This document shows positions 42,499 to 51,495 of a stretch of 64,000 nucleotides of DNA, in pieces. Source of the stretch: Dietzia natronolimnaea (lineage in GTDB: Bacteria; Actinomycetota; Actinomycetes; Mycobacteriales; Mycobacteriaceae); contig NZ_NTGA01000019.1 of the NCBI RefSeq assembly GCF_002289575.1, positions 62,001-126,000 of the forward strand. Direction: 5' to 3'. The first letter of the stretch is position 1; every line of letters begins with the position of its first letter. Under the pieces are notes generated by a model. That model worked only from the letters and a program-made list of their open reading frames with translations, was not told where the DNA came from and ran no database searches. The position numbers and the translations under genes are program-made.

Positions 42499-43080
42499 AT
42501 GTCCACGTCCACCGCCTCCCAGCCCACAGCCGGCCAGACCACCGCCTCCCAGGTCGCCAAGAGCGTCCGTCTCGCGCTGCTGACCGGCGGCCTCCTCGCC
42601 ATCGGTTTCGGCATCGCCGTCCTGGTCTGGCCGGCGAAGACCGCCGTCGCCATCACCGGTGTGCTCGCCTTCTACGCCATCGTCGGGGGAATCGTGTACG
42701 CCTCGGTCGGCCTGCTCGCCAAGGACCACACGACGGGCAGCCGGGTCGGTCACGTCCTGCTCGGCCTGCTGTGGGTCATCGCCGGCGTCTTCGCGTTTGT
42801 CTCGCTGCAGGAGTCCGCGGCCTTCCTCGCCGTCTTCATCACCGTGATGATCGGCGTCATGTGGATCGTCGAGGGCTTCACCGCCCTGTTCACTCTCGGC
42901 GAGTCCGGAGCGAAGGGCGTGACGATCTTCTTCGCGATCATCTCGGTCCTCGCGGGCGTCTCCCTGGTGAGCACCCCACTGTGGGGCGCCGGCTTCCTGT
43001 GGTGGCTGCTCGGCATCTCGCTCGTCGTGCTCGGGGCGCTCAACGTGTTCCGCGCGCTGTCCCATGGGGGATCTCGCTGA
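42499..43080 (+). CDS. HdeD-family membrane protein (DUF308)
   Basis: A 193-residue membrane protein with six closely spaced hydrophobic segments typical of HdeD/DUF308 proteins (VWPAKTAVAITGVLAFYAIV and LWVIAGVFAFVSL). Start ATG 42499 follows AAGCGAGG at 42483-42490. It is divergent from fbpA. HdeD proteins are linked to acid stress in enterobacteria; the role in actinobacteria is unknown. Its 3' end overlaps the tail of the convergent pseudogene. Confidence 0.88.
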   Translation: MSTSTASQPTAGQTTASQVAKSVRLALLTGGLLAIGFGIAVLVWPAKTAVAITGVLAFYAIVGGIVYASVGLLAKDHTTGSRVGHVLLGLLWVIAGVFAFVSLQESAAFLAVFITVMIGVMWIVEGFTALFTLGESGAKGVTIFFAIISVLAGVSLVSTPLWGAGFLWWLLGISLVVLGALNVFRALSHGGSR

Positions 43081-43572
43081 GCCCACGCATCAGCGCGTTG
43101 ACGGGGGCCGCGGACCACATGGGGTCCGCGGGCCTCGTCGTCGTCGCTCTCACCCGGTCCTGCCCGACGCCCCTCGCCGGGGTGTCGGGCTCGGGGCGCC
43201 CGGGGACGGGGGTCCTCGGGGTGCACCAGATCACGGCGAGCCCGGTGACCACGTAGACCACCTGCAGGACGTGGAAGCCACGGATCGAGGCGATCTCCGC
43301 GACGATCCACACCACCATGATCCACCCGGACAGGATGCTGGCCGCCTGTCATCCGGCGCTCCGCTTGAGCATCACCGTCGCCGCGACCAGGGCGCTGCCC
43401 CCACGATCGCGAGCAGGATCACGCCGGCGAAGTAGACGGTGGGGAAGTCGGTGTGCTCGACCCACGACGGCTCGTCGGGGATCACGCCGGTAATGAGCGC
43501 GAGCCCACCGCCGACCGCGGTGACGCCGTTGAAGATCAACAACCCGAGCAGGACTCTGGAGACTGCGTTCAT
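43040..43572 (-). pseudogene. Small membrane protein gene with a frameshift and a nonsense codon
   Basis: Reading on the minus strand, an ORF starts at ATG 43572 (MNAVSRVLLGLLIFNGVTAV) and is membrane-like until a C5 run at 43398-43402, where it slips out of frame. In the next frame the text continues as GSALVAATVMLKRSAG, hits TGA at 43349-43351 and goes on in the same frame as QAASILSGWIMVVWIVAEIA to a stop at 43040. A Trp codon (TGG) at the stop would restore a protein of roughly 175 residues with four membrane segments. Two separate lesions argue for a decaying gene rather than one sequencing error. Family unknown. Confidence 0.7.
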
Positions 43573-43598
43573 GCGCGCCCATCCTGTGGGCTCGCGGG

Positions 43599-45068
43599 TC
43601 ACGAATACAGGGACTTCTTGCTGGTCTCCGGCGCCAGGACGAGCGCGATGATGGTCAGCACGGACAGGCCCACCAGGTAATACCCGACGTAGGCCACCGA
43701 GAAGTTCTGCACCAGCCACACCGCGACGAACGGGGTCAGCGCGGCGCCGAGGATGGCCGAGAAGTTGTACGCGACCCCCGAGCCGGTGTAGCGGGTGTTG
43801 GTGGGGAACAGCTCCGGGAGCACGGCCGACATCGGCCCGAAGGTCAGGCCCATGAGCATCATCCCCACGCAGAGGAAGAGCAGCATCCGGGTCACGTCGA
43901 GGTCGTCGCCGGTACCGATCGCCTCCGGGTCGAGCCACCAGCCGAAGCTGAGCCCGAAGGCGACGATGGCGAGGGTCACGCCGATGAGCATGCGCCGCCG
44001 ACCCAGCGCGTCGGCCAGGAGCCCCGCCACCGGCACGAACACGGCGAACAGGACGATCGCGAGCACCTGCAGGGTGAGGAACGGCCGGTACCCGTACCCC
44101 AGCCCGCCGGTGCCCTCCCCGCCGATCGCGAAGGACAGGATCCACGTGGTCATCAGGTAGAACAGACCGTAGGTGGCCAGCATGATGAAGGTGCCGAGGA
44201 TGATCTCCCGCCAGCTCTTGCGGAAGACCTCCGACACCGGCGTCTTGACCCGCTGGTCGTCCGCGATGGCCCGGGCGAAGACCGGCGTCTCCTCGATGCG
44301 CAGCCGGACGTAGAGGCCGACGGCCACCATGACGATCGACAGCAGGAACGGCAGGCGCCAGCCCCACACCAGGAATGGATCCGTCAGGTCACTGGCCGTG
44401 GAGTCGTAGGCGAACCAGGTGGTCAACACAAGGAACAGTCCGTTGGCCAGGATGAATCCGAACGGCGCACCCAGCTGCGGCCACATCGCGGCGAAGGCCC
44501 GCTTGCCGGGTTGCGCGGTCTCGGAGGCCAGGAGCGCGGCGCCCGACCACTCGCCGCCCAGTCCGATGCCCTGGAAGAAACGCAGGATGGTGAGCATAGC
44601 CGGGGCCCACAACCCGATCTGGTGGATGGTCGGCAGCAGGCCGATGAGGAAGGTCGCGATCCCCATGGTGAGCAAGGCCCCCACGAGCGTGACCTTGCGC
44701 CCCAGCCGGTCCCCGTAGTGGCCGAAGATCACCGAGCCCAGCGGTCGGGCGACGAACGCGGTCCCGAAGGTCGCCATGGAGGCGAGCAGAGCGGCGCCCG
44801 AGTCGCCGCCGTGGAAGAAGAGCAGGGGGAATACCGAGACCGCGGCGGTGGCGAAGATGTAGAAGTCGTAGAACTCGATGGTCGTGCCGATGAGCGAGGC
44901 GAAGATGATCCGGCGCCGGGGAACCGTCCCGGTCGGGTCGGACGGGTCGGACGGGTCGGACGGGTCGGACGGTGCCGACGACAAGCCGGTCGCGTCGGTC
45001 CGGCCGGCCGTATCCGCCGCCGTATCGGCGGGGCCGCTGCTGTTCTCGGGGTGGGGTGAGGCGATCAC
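43599..45068 (-). CDS. MFS metabolite:H+ symporter (MHS family)
   Basis: A 489-residue transporter with 12 predicted membrane segments. MHS-family signatures include TTIEFYDFYIFATAA near 67-81, ARPLGSVIFGHYGDRLGRK (the loop 2-3 motif) and FFQGIGLGGEWSGAALLASE. Members carry proline/betaine, citrate, shikimate or other carboxylates; the substrate here cannot be told. The N-terminal 50 residues contain an SDP tandem repeat. It is divergent from a GH3 glucosidase gene. ATG 45068 is used; later starts inside the low-complexity tail are possible. Confidence 0.87.
   Translation of the reverse strand: MIASPHPENSSGPADTAADTAGRTDATGLSSAPSDPSDPSDPSDPTGTVPRRRIIFASLIGTTIEFYDFYIFATAAVSVFPLLFFHGGDSGAALLASMATFGTAFVARPLGSVIFGHYGDRLGRKVTLVGALLTMGIATFLIGLLPTIHQIGLWAPAMLTILRFFQGIGLGGEWSGAALLASETAQPGKRAFAAMWPQLGAPFGFILANGLFLVLTTWFAYDSTASDLTDPFLVWGWRLPFLLSIVMVAVGLYVRLRIEETPVFARAIADDQRVKTPVSEVFRKSWREIILGTFIMLATYGLFYLMTTWILSFAIGGEGTGGLGYGYRPFLTLQVLAIVLFAVFVPVAGLLADALGRRRMLIGVTLAIVAFGLSFGWWLDPEAIGTGDDLDVTRMLLFLCVGMMLMGLTFGPMSAVLPELFPTNTRYTGSGVAYNFSAILGAALTPFVAVWLVQNFSVAYVGYYLVGLSVLTIIALVLAPETSKKSLYS
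44936..44971. repeat. Four perfect 9-bp tandem repeats
   Basis: GGTCGGACG occurs four times in a row, encoding SDP units in the cytoplasmic N-terminus of the MHS transporter. The 9-bp unit keeps the reading frame, so copy number could vary between strains without breaking the gene. Confidence 0.85.
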
Positions 45069-45103
45069 CGGGGCATCGTACAGAAACCGGGCCCGGCGTC
45101 ACC

Positions 45104-45117
45104 CCCACCGCGGTGGG
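45104..45117. promoter_or_regulatory. 14-bp perfect palindrome between divergent genes
   Basis: CCCACCGCGGTGGG lies 36 bp upstream of the MHS transporter start and 66 bp before the GH3 gene. It is a candidate operator for a dimeric regulator acting on both, or an mRNA hairpin. No regulator gene is adjacent. Confidence 0.45.
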
Positions 45118-45182
45118 CGTACGACGATGACGGGTGCACACGCGTGCTACAAGTGAACAACACGTCAGGACGGGTCCACCAC

Positions 45183-47486
45183 ATGACATCAGACTCCGGG
45201 TCGGCGCCGGTCGACCTCTACCCCACCCTGGATCTCGAGCAGCTGGCCTCACTCGGGAGCGGTGCCTCGTTCTGGCGCACCGAGGAGCTGCCCGGGGTGC
45301 CCGCGCTCGTCCTCACCGACGGGCCACACGGGGTGCGGTTCCAGTCCGGCGCGACGGACCATCTCGGGCTGGCCGCGAGCGACCCGGCCACGTGCTTCCC
45401 CCCGGCGTCGGGGCTGGCGCAGAGCTGGGATCCCGGCCTGGCCCGCCGGATCGGGGCCGCGCTCGCCGCCGAGGCGCGGGCCGCCGGAGTGGGGGTCCTG
45501 CTCGGTCCGGGGATCAACCTCAAGCGCGACCCCCGGGCCGGTCGGAACTTCGAGTACTTCAGCGAGGACCCGCACCTCACGGGAGTGATGGCCGCGCAGC
45601 TGGTCGCAGGCCTCCAGGCGGGCGGCGTCGGGGCGTCGGTCAAGCACTTCGCCGCGAACAACTCGGAACACGATCGCATGCGGGCGAGCTCCGACGTCGA
45701 CCCCCGGCCGTTGCGCGAGCTCTACCTCCGCGCCTTCGAACGTGTGGTGCGGGACTCCCGCCCCTGGACCGTGATGACGGCGTACAACAAGATCAACGGT
45801 GTGTACGCCTCGGAGAACCGGTGGCTGCTCACCGACCTCCTGCGCGACGAATGGGGGTTCGACGGGGCCGTCATCAGCGACTGGGGCGCCGTGGCGGACC
45901 GGGTGGCGTCCGTTCGTGCAGGACTCGACCTGCAGATGCCCGGGCCCGCCGATCTCGACGACGCCGACGTGGTCCGCGCCGCCCGGCGGGGCGACCTCGA
46001 CCGGGCCCATGTCCGGCGGGCCGCGAACGCCGTGGCGCGCCTGACGACCCGGGCCCGCGACGGACGGCATGCCTCGCAGGGTCGCGGGGGACAGCCGGTG
46101 GAGGTGGACCTCGACGCCCACCACGAGCTCGCCCGGGAGGCGGCGGAGGCTTCGATCGTGCTGCTGGCCAACGACGGCGACCTGCTCCCCCTCTCCCCGG
46201 GCACCGGCGTCGCGGTGATCGGCGCGTTCGCCCGCGAGCCGCGCATCCAGGGCGGTGGGAGCTCCCACGTCTCGCCCACCCGGGTCGACGTGCCCCTGAC
46301 GGAGATCCGCCGGATCGGCGGGGACGACCGCGTCACCTACGCGGCGGGGTTCGGGGGGGATGACGACGACGCCGGCCGCCTCCTCGCCGAGGCCGTCGCT
46401 GTGGCATCCGAGGCGGAGGCGGCTGTCCTCATGCTCGGACTGACCGACGACCAGGAGTCGGAGGGGGTGGACCGCCAGCACATCGAGTTGCCCGGTGACC
46501 AACTGCGGCTCCTCGAGGCGGTCGCGGCGGTGCAGGACCGGATCGTGGTGATCCTGTCCTCCGGGTCCGTGCTGGACCTGACCCCTGTGGTTCCCCACGC
46601 CACGGCGATCCTCTCCGGTGCGCTGCTGGGCCAGGGCGGGGGCAGGGCGCTCGCGAGAGTGCTCTACGGCCAGGCCACCCCGTCCGGGCGCCTGGCCGAG
46701 ACGATCCCGCTCCGAATCGAGGACGCTCCCAGCTGGGACAACTTCCCGGCCGAGGACTCGCATGTGCGGTACGGGGAGGGCATCTTCGTCGGCTACCGCG
46801 GGTACGACCACAGGCGACGGGAGGTGCGGTTCCCCTTCGGCCACGGACTGTCCTACACGCGATTCGACTACCGGTCCCTGACGGTCGTCGCCCGGGACGG
46901 GGGACAGCGAGTCGAGGAGTGGACGGCACGGGTGAAGGTCCACAACACCGGGCGGGTCCGGGGCCGCGAGATCGTCCAGATCTACTCCTCGCTCCCGGCG
47001 TCGGTGCGCAGGCGGGCGCCGCGGGAGCTCGTGGGGTTCGGGCACATCGATCTCGATCCCGGGCAGATCGGGGTCCTGGAGGTGGTGGTCGAACGACGGG
47101 ACCTAGCGTACTGGGACGAGCCGGCCGGGAGGTGGCTGGTAGAGGGCGGCGAGTACGTCTTCGCGGCCGCCGCGTCCAGCAGGGCCATCCGCATCGAGGT
47201 CACCGTGGTGGTCGATGGCGATCCACGCCCGGTCCGGATCGACCTCGAGTCCACCATCTCCGAGGCGATGGCGGACCCCGACGCACGGCTGGTCCTCGAT
47301 GAGGTGTTCCGCCCGTTCGCCGCGAACGCCGGCGGGGCGAGCGGCGGTGCGAGCGCGCCAGTGGGGGCCTCTATCGAGGACCTGGTGGGGTCCATCCCCG
47401 TGGGTCGAATGCTCTCCGGTTTCCTGGGCCTGGATCGGGAGGCCGTCGCGCGCGTCGCCGAGCAACTCAGCCGCATCCCGCGCTGA
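45183..47486 (+). CDS. Glycoside hydrolase family 3 beta-glucosidase
   Basis: A 767-residue GH3 enzyme. It has the N-terminal TIM barrel with substrate motif KHFAANNSEHDR, the nucleophile Asp233 in AVISDWGAV, the middle alpha/beta sandwich (about 310-530) and a C-terminal fibronectin-III-like domain (about 570-640). There is no signal peptide, so it probably acts in the cytoplasm on imported glycosides. The final 60 residues form a bacterial extension (DPDARLVLDEVFRPFA). ATG 45183 is preferred; an in-frame start at 45144 is possible. The sugar specificity is unknown. Confidence 0.9.
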   Translation: MTSDSGSAPVDLYPTLDLEQLASLGSGASFWRTEELPGVPALVLTDGPHGVRFQSGATDHLGLAASDPATCFPPASGLAQSWDPGLARRIGAALAAEARAAGVGVLLGPGINLKRDPRAGRNFEYFSEDPHLTGVMAAQLVAGLQAGGVGASVKHFAANNSEHDRMRASSDVDPRPLRELYLRAFERVVRDSRPWTVMTAYNKINGVYASENRWLLTDLLRDEWGFDGAVISDWGAVADRVASVRAGLDLQMPGPADLDDADVVRAARRGDLDRAHVRRAANAVARLTTRARDGRHASQGRGGQPVEVDLDAHHELAREAAEASIVLLANDGDLLPLSPGTGVAVIGAFAREPRIQGGGSSHVSPTRVDVPLTEIRRIGGDDRVTYAAGFGGDDDDAGRLLAEAVAVASEAEAAVLMLGLTDDQESEGVDRQHIELPGDQLRLLEAVAAVQDRIVVILSSGSVLDLTPVVPHATAILSGALLGQGGGRALARVLYGQATPSGRLAETIPLRIEDAPSWDNFPAEDSHVRYGEGIFVGYRGYDHRRREVRFPFGHGLSYTRFDYRSLTVVARDGGQRVEEWTARVKVHNTGRVRGREIVQIYSSLPASVRRRAPRELVGFGHIDLDPGQIGVLEVVVERRDLAYWDEPAGRWLVEGGEYVFAAAASSRAIRIEVTVVVDGDPRPVRIDLESTISEAMADPDARLVLDEVFRPFAANAGGASGGASAPVGASIEDLVGSIPVGRMLSGFLGLDREAVARVAEQLSRIPR

Positions 47487-47537
47487 CGTAGGCCAGCAGG
47501 CTTGCCGCGGCGAGGGCGGACGGGGAGTCCCTGCCGT

Positions 47538-48131
47538 CTACGACCCCGCTTCCCTCTGGCGGTTGTCGTCTCGACGCCTGTAATGCACGAACACGGTCCC
47601 GCTGCCGAAGACGCGGTGCTCGACGAGCTCCAGGTCGAGATCGGCGCCGGGCGGCAGCGCGCGCAGACCCCCACCCACGACCCTGGGGACGACGAAGAAC
47701 CGGAAGTCGTCGACCATCCCGGCGCTGATCGCCTCGCTCGCGGTCGTGGGCCCGAAGACTTCGACCTCACCCGCCGCACCATCGACGATCTCCCGGAGTC
47801 GGCCGAGGTCGAGACGCGGCAGCAGGATGTCCCGGGTGGACAACAGATCCGCCTCGGTCAGGGTCTCCGACACGGCGATGTGTGTGAGGTCCTGCCACCG
47901 ACGGGCGAACTCGTGCTCGTCCGGGCCCCAGGAACCATCCTCGGGTTCGGCCTGCCAGTAGGTCATCAACTGGTAGGTGTTCCGTCCCAGGACCTCGTGC
48001 GATACCGATCCCATCCGTTCCACGTGAAACCGGAACACATCCCCGCCCGGCGCGGTCCAGGCGAAGTCTCCGTTCGCATCGGCGGCGTATCCGTCGAGCG
48101 AGATCGTCGCCGTGTAGCTCAGAGATCCCAT
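47538..48131 (-). CDS. RibD C-terminal/dihydrofolate reductase-like protein
   Basis: A 197-residue protein of the RibD-C/DHFR-like fold. The N-terminus YTATISLDGYAADANGDF and LGRNTYQLMTYW are characteristic. In the full RibD this domain reduces a riboflavin precursor with NADPH, but such stand-alone proteins are usually of unknown function. ATG 48131 has GGAGAG 6 nt upstream. It lies 2 bp after the GNAT gene, so the two are an operon. It is not a housekeeping DHFR by sequence. Confidence 0.85.
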   Translation of the reverse strand: MGSLSYTATISLDGYAADANGDFAWTAPGGDVFRFHVERMGSVSHEVLGRNTYQLMTYWQAEPEDGSWGPDEHEFARRWQDLTHIAVSETLTEADLLSTRDILLPRLDLGRLREIVDGAAGEVEVFGPTTASEAISAGMVDDFRFFVVPRVVGGGLRALPPGADLDLELVEHRVFGSGTVFVHYRRRDDNRQREAGS

Positions 48132-48133
48132 GG

Positions 48134-48727
48134 TCACTCTCCGCGGATCGGGTCACGGACGATCTGGCACCTCATGACGATCCGGGGATAGCCCCCCGCC
48201 ACCGACGTCGTATCGGCGACCTTGACGAATCCCGCCTCCTCGAAGAGTGCGCGGAAGCCGACGAACGCCATGGTCAGGTTGACCTTCTCCGCACCGTTGT
48301 CCACGGGCACCGCCTCGACGGCGGGTGCGCCGTGGCCACGCGCGAACTCGACCGCACCCTCGACCAACTCCCGCGCGATCCCCCGGCCCCGGTACCCGGG
48401 GCGGACCCGGATGCAGAAGATCGACCACACCGGTTGGGTGTCGACGGTCGGCACCACCCGGGATCGCGCGATCGGCAGGTCGCGGCGCGGCGCGACTCCC
48501 GCCCACCCCACGGGTTCGGATTCGAGGTAGGCGAGCACACCCGGTGCGACCTCCTGTGAGCACAGGTCGCGCACGTACTCGCCTCGTGCGGGACCCACCA
48601 GGGAGGTGTTGGTCCCGGAGTCCAGACGGTGGCTCAGGCACCAGCACACCGTGGCATCCGGGTTCTTCTTCGGCCCCAGGAGAACCGCCACATCGTCGAA
48701 CCGTTCCGCCGGGCGCACCTCGATCAT
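48134..48727 (-). CDS. GNAT-family N-acetyltransferase
   Basis: A 197-residue GNAT protein. Motif A is IRVRPGYRGRGIARELVEGA (about 107-126), and it has a cysteine-containing segment VCWCLSHRL near residues 27-35 often seen in the actinobacterial GNATs with a DUF-type N-terminus. It is first in a two-gene operon with the RibD-like reductase. The acceptor is unknown. Confidence 0.86.
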   Translation of the reverse strand: MIEVRPAERFDDVAVLLGPKKNPDATVCWCLSHRLDSGTNTSLVGPARGEYVRDLCSQEVAPGVLAYLESEPVGWAGVAPRRDLPIARSRVVPTVDTQPVWSIFCIRVRPGYRGRGIARELVEGAVEFARGHGAPAVEAVPVDNGAEKVNLTMAFVGFRALFEEAGFVKVADTTSVAGGYPRIVMRCQIVRDPIRGE

Positions 48728-48889
48728 CGCCCCGCCCCCACTGCAGAAGATGTCATAGGGTCCATCCTTGTCCCAGGTGCCTGGCGCTCCGGCGGGCTGG
48801 GATGCCGGTGCTCGGTCGTCGGATCTGACACTAGTACCTGATTACAGAGCGCCGACAGGATTCGCTCGGCCGAGCGCGACCGGCGCGCA

Positions 48890-49690
48890 TCAACTCCCGG
48901 AACGGGACGCGTCCGGACCCCGCCGCCCCAGGGCCGTGTACAGCGCCACCCACTGCGGCGCGGTGAGGTCCCTGGGCAGGGCGCCGGGAGCCACGCCGGC
49001 CCGGGCGACGGCGCCGCGGACCGCCGGTCGTCGCGGCGCCGGCACCACCGAGGCCAGGATCGCGGTGAGGCCGCGGCCACGGCCGGTGAAGACGGCGTGG
49101 ACGAACCTGCGGTATGCGGCCCGGTCGCGGTCCGGCAGGAGAGGTCGGGACCTCCGGGTCAGCACGAGCACCGCCCCGTCGACGGTGGGTTCCGGCTGGA
49201 ATGCCCGGCGGGGCACTCGGCGATGCAGGGTGAAGTCGATCCACGGCCACCACTGGGCGGTCATCATGGTCGCTCCCCCGACCCCCGCGCGCCGGCGGGC
49301 GACCTCCCACTGGACCAGCAGGACGGCGGTCGTCGTCGTCGAGGAGTGGAGCACCTTACGCAGGATCGCGGTGGTGAGGTGGAACGGGAGATTGCCCACC
49401 ACCACATGCGGCGTGGTGGGTAGCGGCCACCGCACGATATCCGCGTGGACCAGATCCACGTCGGCGGTGAGCGAACGCCGCAGGTGCTCGACCCTTCGGG
49501 AGTCGATCTCCACGGCGGTCAGTGGACGCCCCAGTGTCTGCAACGGTGTGGTCAGTGCACCCCGGCCGGGTCCGATCTCGATGATCGGCCCGGAGGTGTC
49601 GTCGACGATGTCGATGATGGCGTCGACGACGGTGGTGTCGGTGAGGAAGTTCTGGCCGTACTCATGACGGCCGCCCCGATAGGTGGGCAT
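48890..49690 (-). CDS. erm: 23S rRNA adenine-N6 methyltransferase, Erm family
   Basis: A 266-residue Erm/KsgA-type methyltransferase. Erm proteins methylate A2058 of 23S rRNA and give resistance to macrolides, lincosamides and streptogramin B. It opens HEYGQNFLTD, has the SAM-binding motif IIEIGPGRGALTTPL (about 36-50) and catalytic-loop motif VVGNLPFHLTTAILRKVL (about 96-113). A C-terminal domain (about 180-266) is basic, with Arg/Pro-rich segments. ATG 49690 is used; a second in-frame ATG 49726 would add MPGHLLVPERPH. A leader peptide and attenuator lie upstream. Intrinsic rather than acquired resistance is likely, as its base composition matches the neighbours. Confidence 0.9.
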   Translation of the reverse strand: MPTYRGGRHEYGQNFLTDTTVVDAIIDIVDDTSGPIIEIGPGRGALTTPLQTLGRPLTAVEIDSRRVEHLRRSLTADVDLVHADIVRWPLPTTPHVVVGNLPFHLTTAILRKVLHSSTTTTAVLLVQWEVARRRAGVGGATMMTAQWWPWIDFTLHRRVPRRAFQPEPTVDGAVLVLTRRSRPLLPDRDRAAYRRFVHAVFTGRGRGLTAILASVVPAPRRPAVRGAVARAGVAPGALPRDLTAPQWVALYTALGRRGPDASRSGS

Positions 49691-49754
49691 GTGTGGACGC
49701 TCCGGAACGAGAAGATGTCCGGGCATGCGAAAGCGCCGCCCGGCTGGACCGCGG

Positions 49755-49791
49755 AGCGGCGGAAGCGTCCTACAGGAGGGAATCCGCCGCT
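49755..49791 (-). promoter_or_regulatory. Attenuator hairpin in the erm leader
   Basis: AGCGGCGGA (49755-49763) and TCCGCCGCT (49783-49791) form a perfect 9-bp stem on the minus-strand transcript, starting at the leader-peptide stop codon and ending 65 nt before the erm start. Ribosome stalling on the leader would melt or exclude this stem, the standard logic of macrolide-inducible erm genes. Confidence 0.65.
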
Positions 49792-49831
49792 AGAAGCGAC
49801 GGTCCCGAATCAATGTGGTGAAACACGTCAT
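49790..49831 (-). CDS. Putative 13-residue erm leader peptide
   Basis: ATG at 49831 opens MTCFTTLIRDRRF then TAG. It lies between the erm -10 box and the erm gene and overlaps the attenuator stem. The RDR-like end recalls leader motifs (RLR type) on which macrolide-bound ribosomes stall, although the exact motif differs. It is too short for normal gene finding. Translation is not proven; no strong ribosome binding site is visible. Confidence 0.5.
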   Translation of the reverse strand: MTCFTTLIRDRRF

Positions 49832-49871
49832 GACGGCCAGTGTCGCCGACCGCCCGCGATCGCCGGTCGAA

Positions 49872-49904
49872 ACTATACCAACCGTACGGTACAGTTACGG
49901 TATG
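49872..49904. promoter_or_regulatory. Shared erm/MFS control region with palindrome ACCGTACGGT
   Basis: TATAGT on the minus strand (49872-49877) is a good -10 for the erm leader. TACAGT on the plus strand (49890-49895) ends six nt before ATG 49902, a leaderless start for the MFS gene. Between them is the 10-bp perfect palindrome ACCGTACGGT (49881-49890), plus a further ACGGTA half site at 49897-49902. The TetR gene downstream of the exporter is the likely binder. One repressor dimer here would cover both promoters. Confidence 0.6.
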
Positions 49905-51440
49905 CAATCCGCTCCCGTCTCGACGACTCCGGACACCGCTCTGCCCCCCTGGCAACGCTGGACCGTACTCGGCATCGTCTCTTCTGCCCTGCTGCTGATC
50001 GCCCTGGACAACACGATCCTCTACACGGCACTACCGACGCTGACCCGGGAGCTGGGAGCGAGTAGCTCTCAACAGCTGTGGGTGATCAACTCATACCCCC
50101 TACTGATGGCCGGGCTCCTGCTGGGCTCGGGCGCGCTGGGAGACCGCGTAGGACACAAGCGGATCTTCCAGGTGGGCCTGCTCGTCTTCGGCGCGGCGTC
50201 GCTCGTGGCCGCCTTCGCACCGACGGCGGGGGTCCTGATCCTCGCCCGCGCCCTACTGGGCGTGGGTGCGGCGGCCATGATGCCCGCGACACTCGCACTC
50301 ATCCGCCTCAGCTTCTCGGACGAGCGGGAGCGCAACCTCGCCATCGGCGTCTGGGCCGCGATCGCGACCGTGGGCATGGCCCTGGGGCCCATCGTGTCCG
50401 GCGTTCTGCTGGAGCACTTCTGGTGGGGGTCGGTGTTCCTCCTCAACGTCCCCATCGTCCTGCTCGCCAGCGCACTGATGCTCGTGGTCGGGCCACCCAA
50501 CCTCACCAACCCCGCCCGACGCTGGGACGCCCTCTCCTCCGCGCAGGCCCTGGTCGGCATGGCCGCGGCGGTCCTGGCCGTCAAGACCTGGGCGGAGGCG
50601 GACGCGAACCGGACCCTGGCGACAGCGGCCACGGTGGTCGCCGTCGTCACCCTCACCGTCTTCGCCAGGCGGCAACGGCGACTGGCCACCCACACCGAGC
50701 CACTGGTGGACTTCACCATCTTCCGCAACCGAGGCTTCAGCGGCGGCGTGGTGGCCGCGGGGGTCAGTGTGTTCGCGATAGTCGGGCTGCAGCTGGTCAT
50801 CACGCAGCGCTATCAACTCGTCGAGGGGTTCAGCCCCCTCCAGAGCGGCCTCGTGGTCAGCGTCCTGGCGGTGGCCTCACTCCCCTTCGCGCTCTTCGGC
50901 GGTGCTGTGCTGCACCGGGTCGGCCTGCTGGTGCTCATCGGCGGCGGGATCACCGCATCGGCCGTGGGTTCGGTCATCACCGTCATCGCGGCCGCGCAGG
51001 ACTCGCTGACGCTCCTGGTGCTCGGCATGATCGTCGTCGGCGCCGGACTCGGTGCCTCGATGTCGGTGGCCTCCACCGCCATCATGGGCAACGTGCCCCC
51101 GCGCCGCGCGGGCATGGCCGCCTCCCTGGAGGAGGTGTCCTACGAGTTCGGCGGGCTCGTCGGCGTGGCCACCATGGGCTCGCTGCTGACCCTGGTCTAC
51201 GCGCGGGCGATCGAGCTGCCGGCGGGCGCGGAGGGCTGGGCGGGCCAGGCGCCCGCTGCGGCGCTGGCATCACAGGATGCACAGATCGTGGCGGCGGCCG
51301 CCGAGTCGTTCGACACGGCGTTCCTGTCCGTGCTGACGGCGGTGGCGGCCGTGATGGTGATCGGCGCCGTGGTGTCCGCGGTGTTGCTGCGGGGCTACAC
51401 CCCGGGCACGCCCTCGCAGCTCTACCCGAACAACCACTGA
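49902..51440 (+). CDS. MFS drug exporter (14-helix EmrB/QacA type)
   Basis: A 512-residue transporter with about 14 hydrophobic segments. It has motif A as GALGDRVGHKRIFQVGL, the N-terminal LLLIALDNTILYTALPTL (with the membrane Asp typical of DHA2 exporters) and motif C-like PIVSGVLLEHFWWGSVFLLN. It should export hydrophobic or cationic drugs in exchange for protons. ATG 49902 fits the leaderless promoter. It is followed after 55 bp by a TetR regulator and is divergent from erm. Confidence 0.92.
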   Translation: MQSAPVSTTPDTALPPWQRWTVLGIVSSALLLIALDNTILYTALPTLTRELGASSSQQLWVINSYPLLMAGLLLGSGALGDRVGHKRIFQVGLLVFGAASLVAAFAPTAGVLILARALLGVGAAAMMPATLALIRLSFSDERERNLAIGVWAAIATVGMALGPIVSGVLLEHFWWGSVFLLNVPIVLLASALMLVVGPPNLTNPARRWDALSSAQALVGMAAAVLAVKTWAEADANRTLATAATVVAVVTLTVFARRQRRLATHTEPLVDFTIFRNRGFSGGVVAAGVSVFAIVGLQLVITQRYQLVEGFSPLQSGLVVSVLAVASLPFALFGGAVLHRVGLLVLIGGGITASAVGSVITVIAAAQDSLTLLVLGMIVVGAGLGASMSVASTAIMGNVPPRRAGMAASLEEVSYEFGGLVGVATMGSLLTLVYARAIELPAGAEGWAGQAPAAALASQDAQIVAAAAESFDTAFLSVLTAVAAVMVIGAVVSAVLLRGYTPGTPSQLYPNNH

Positions 51441-51495
51441 ACGGCCCCACGGCATCCACCGGCCACCCACGCACCACGACCCGGGAGCAGGTCCC

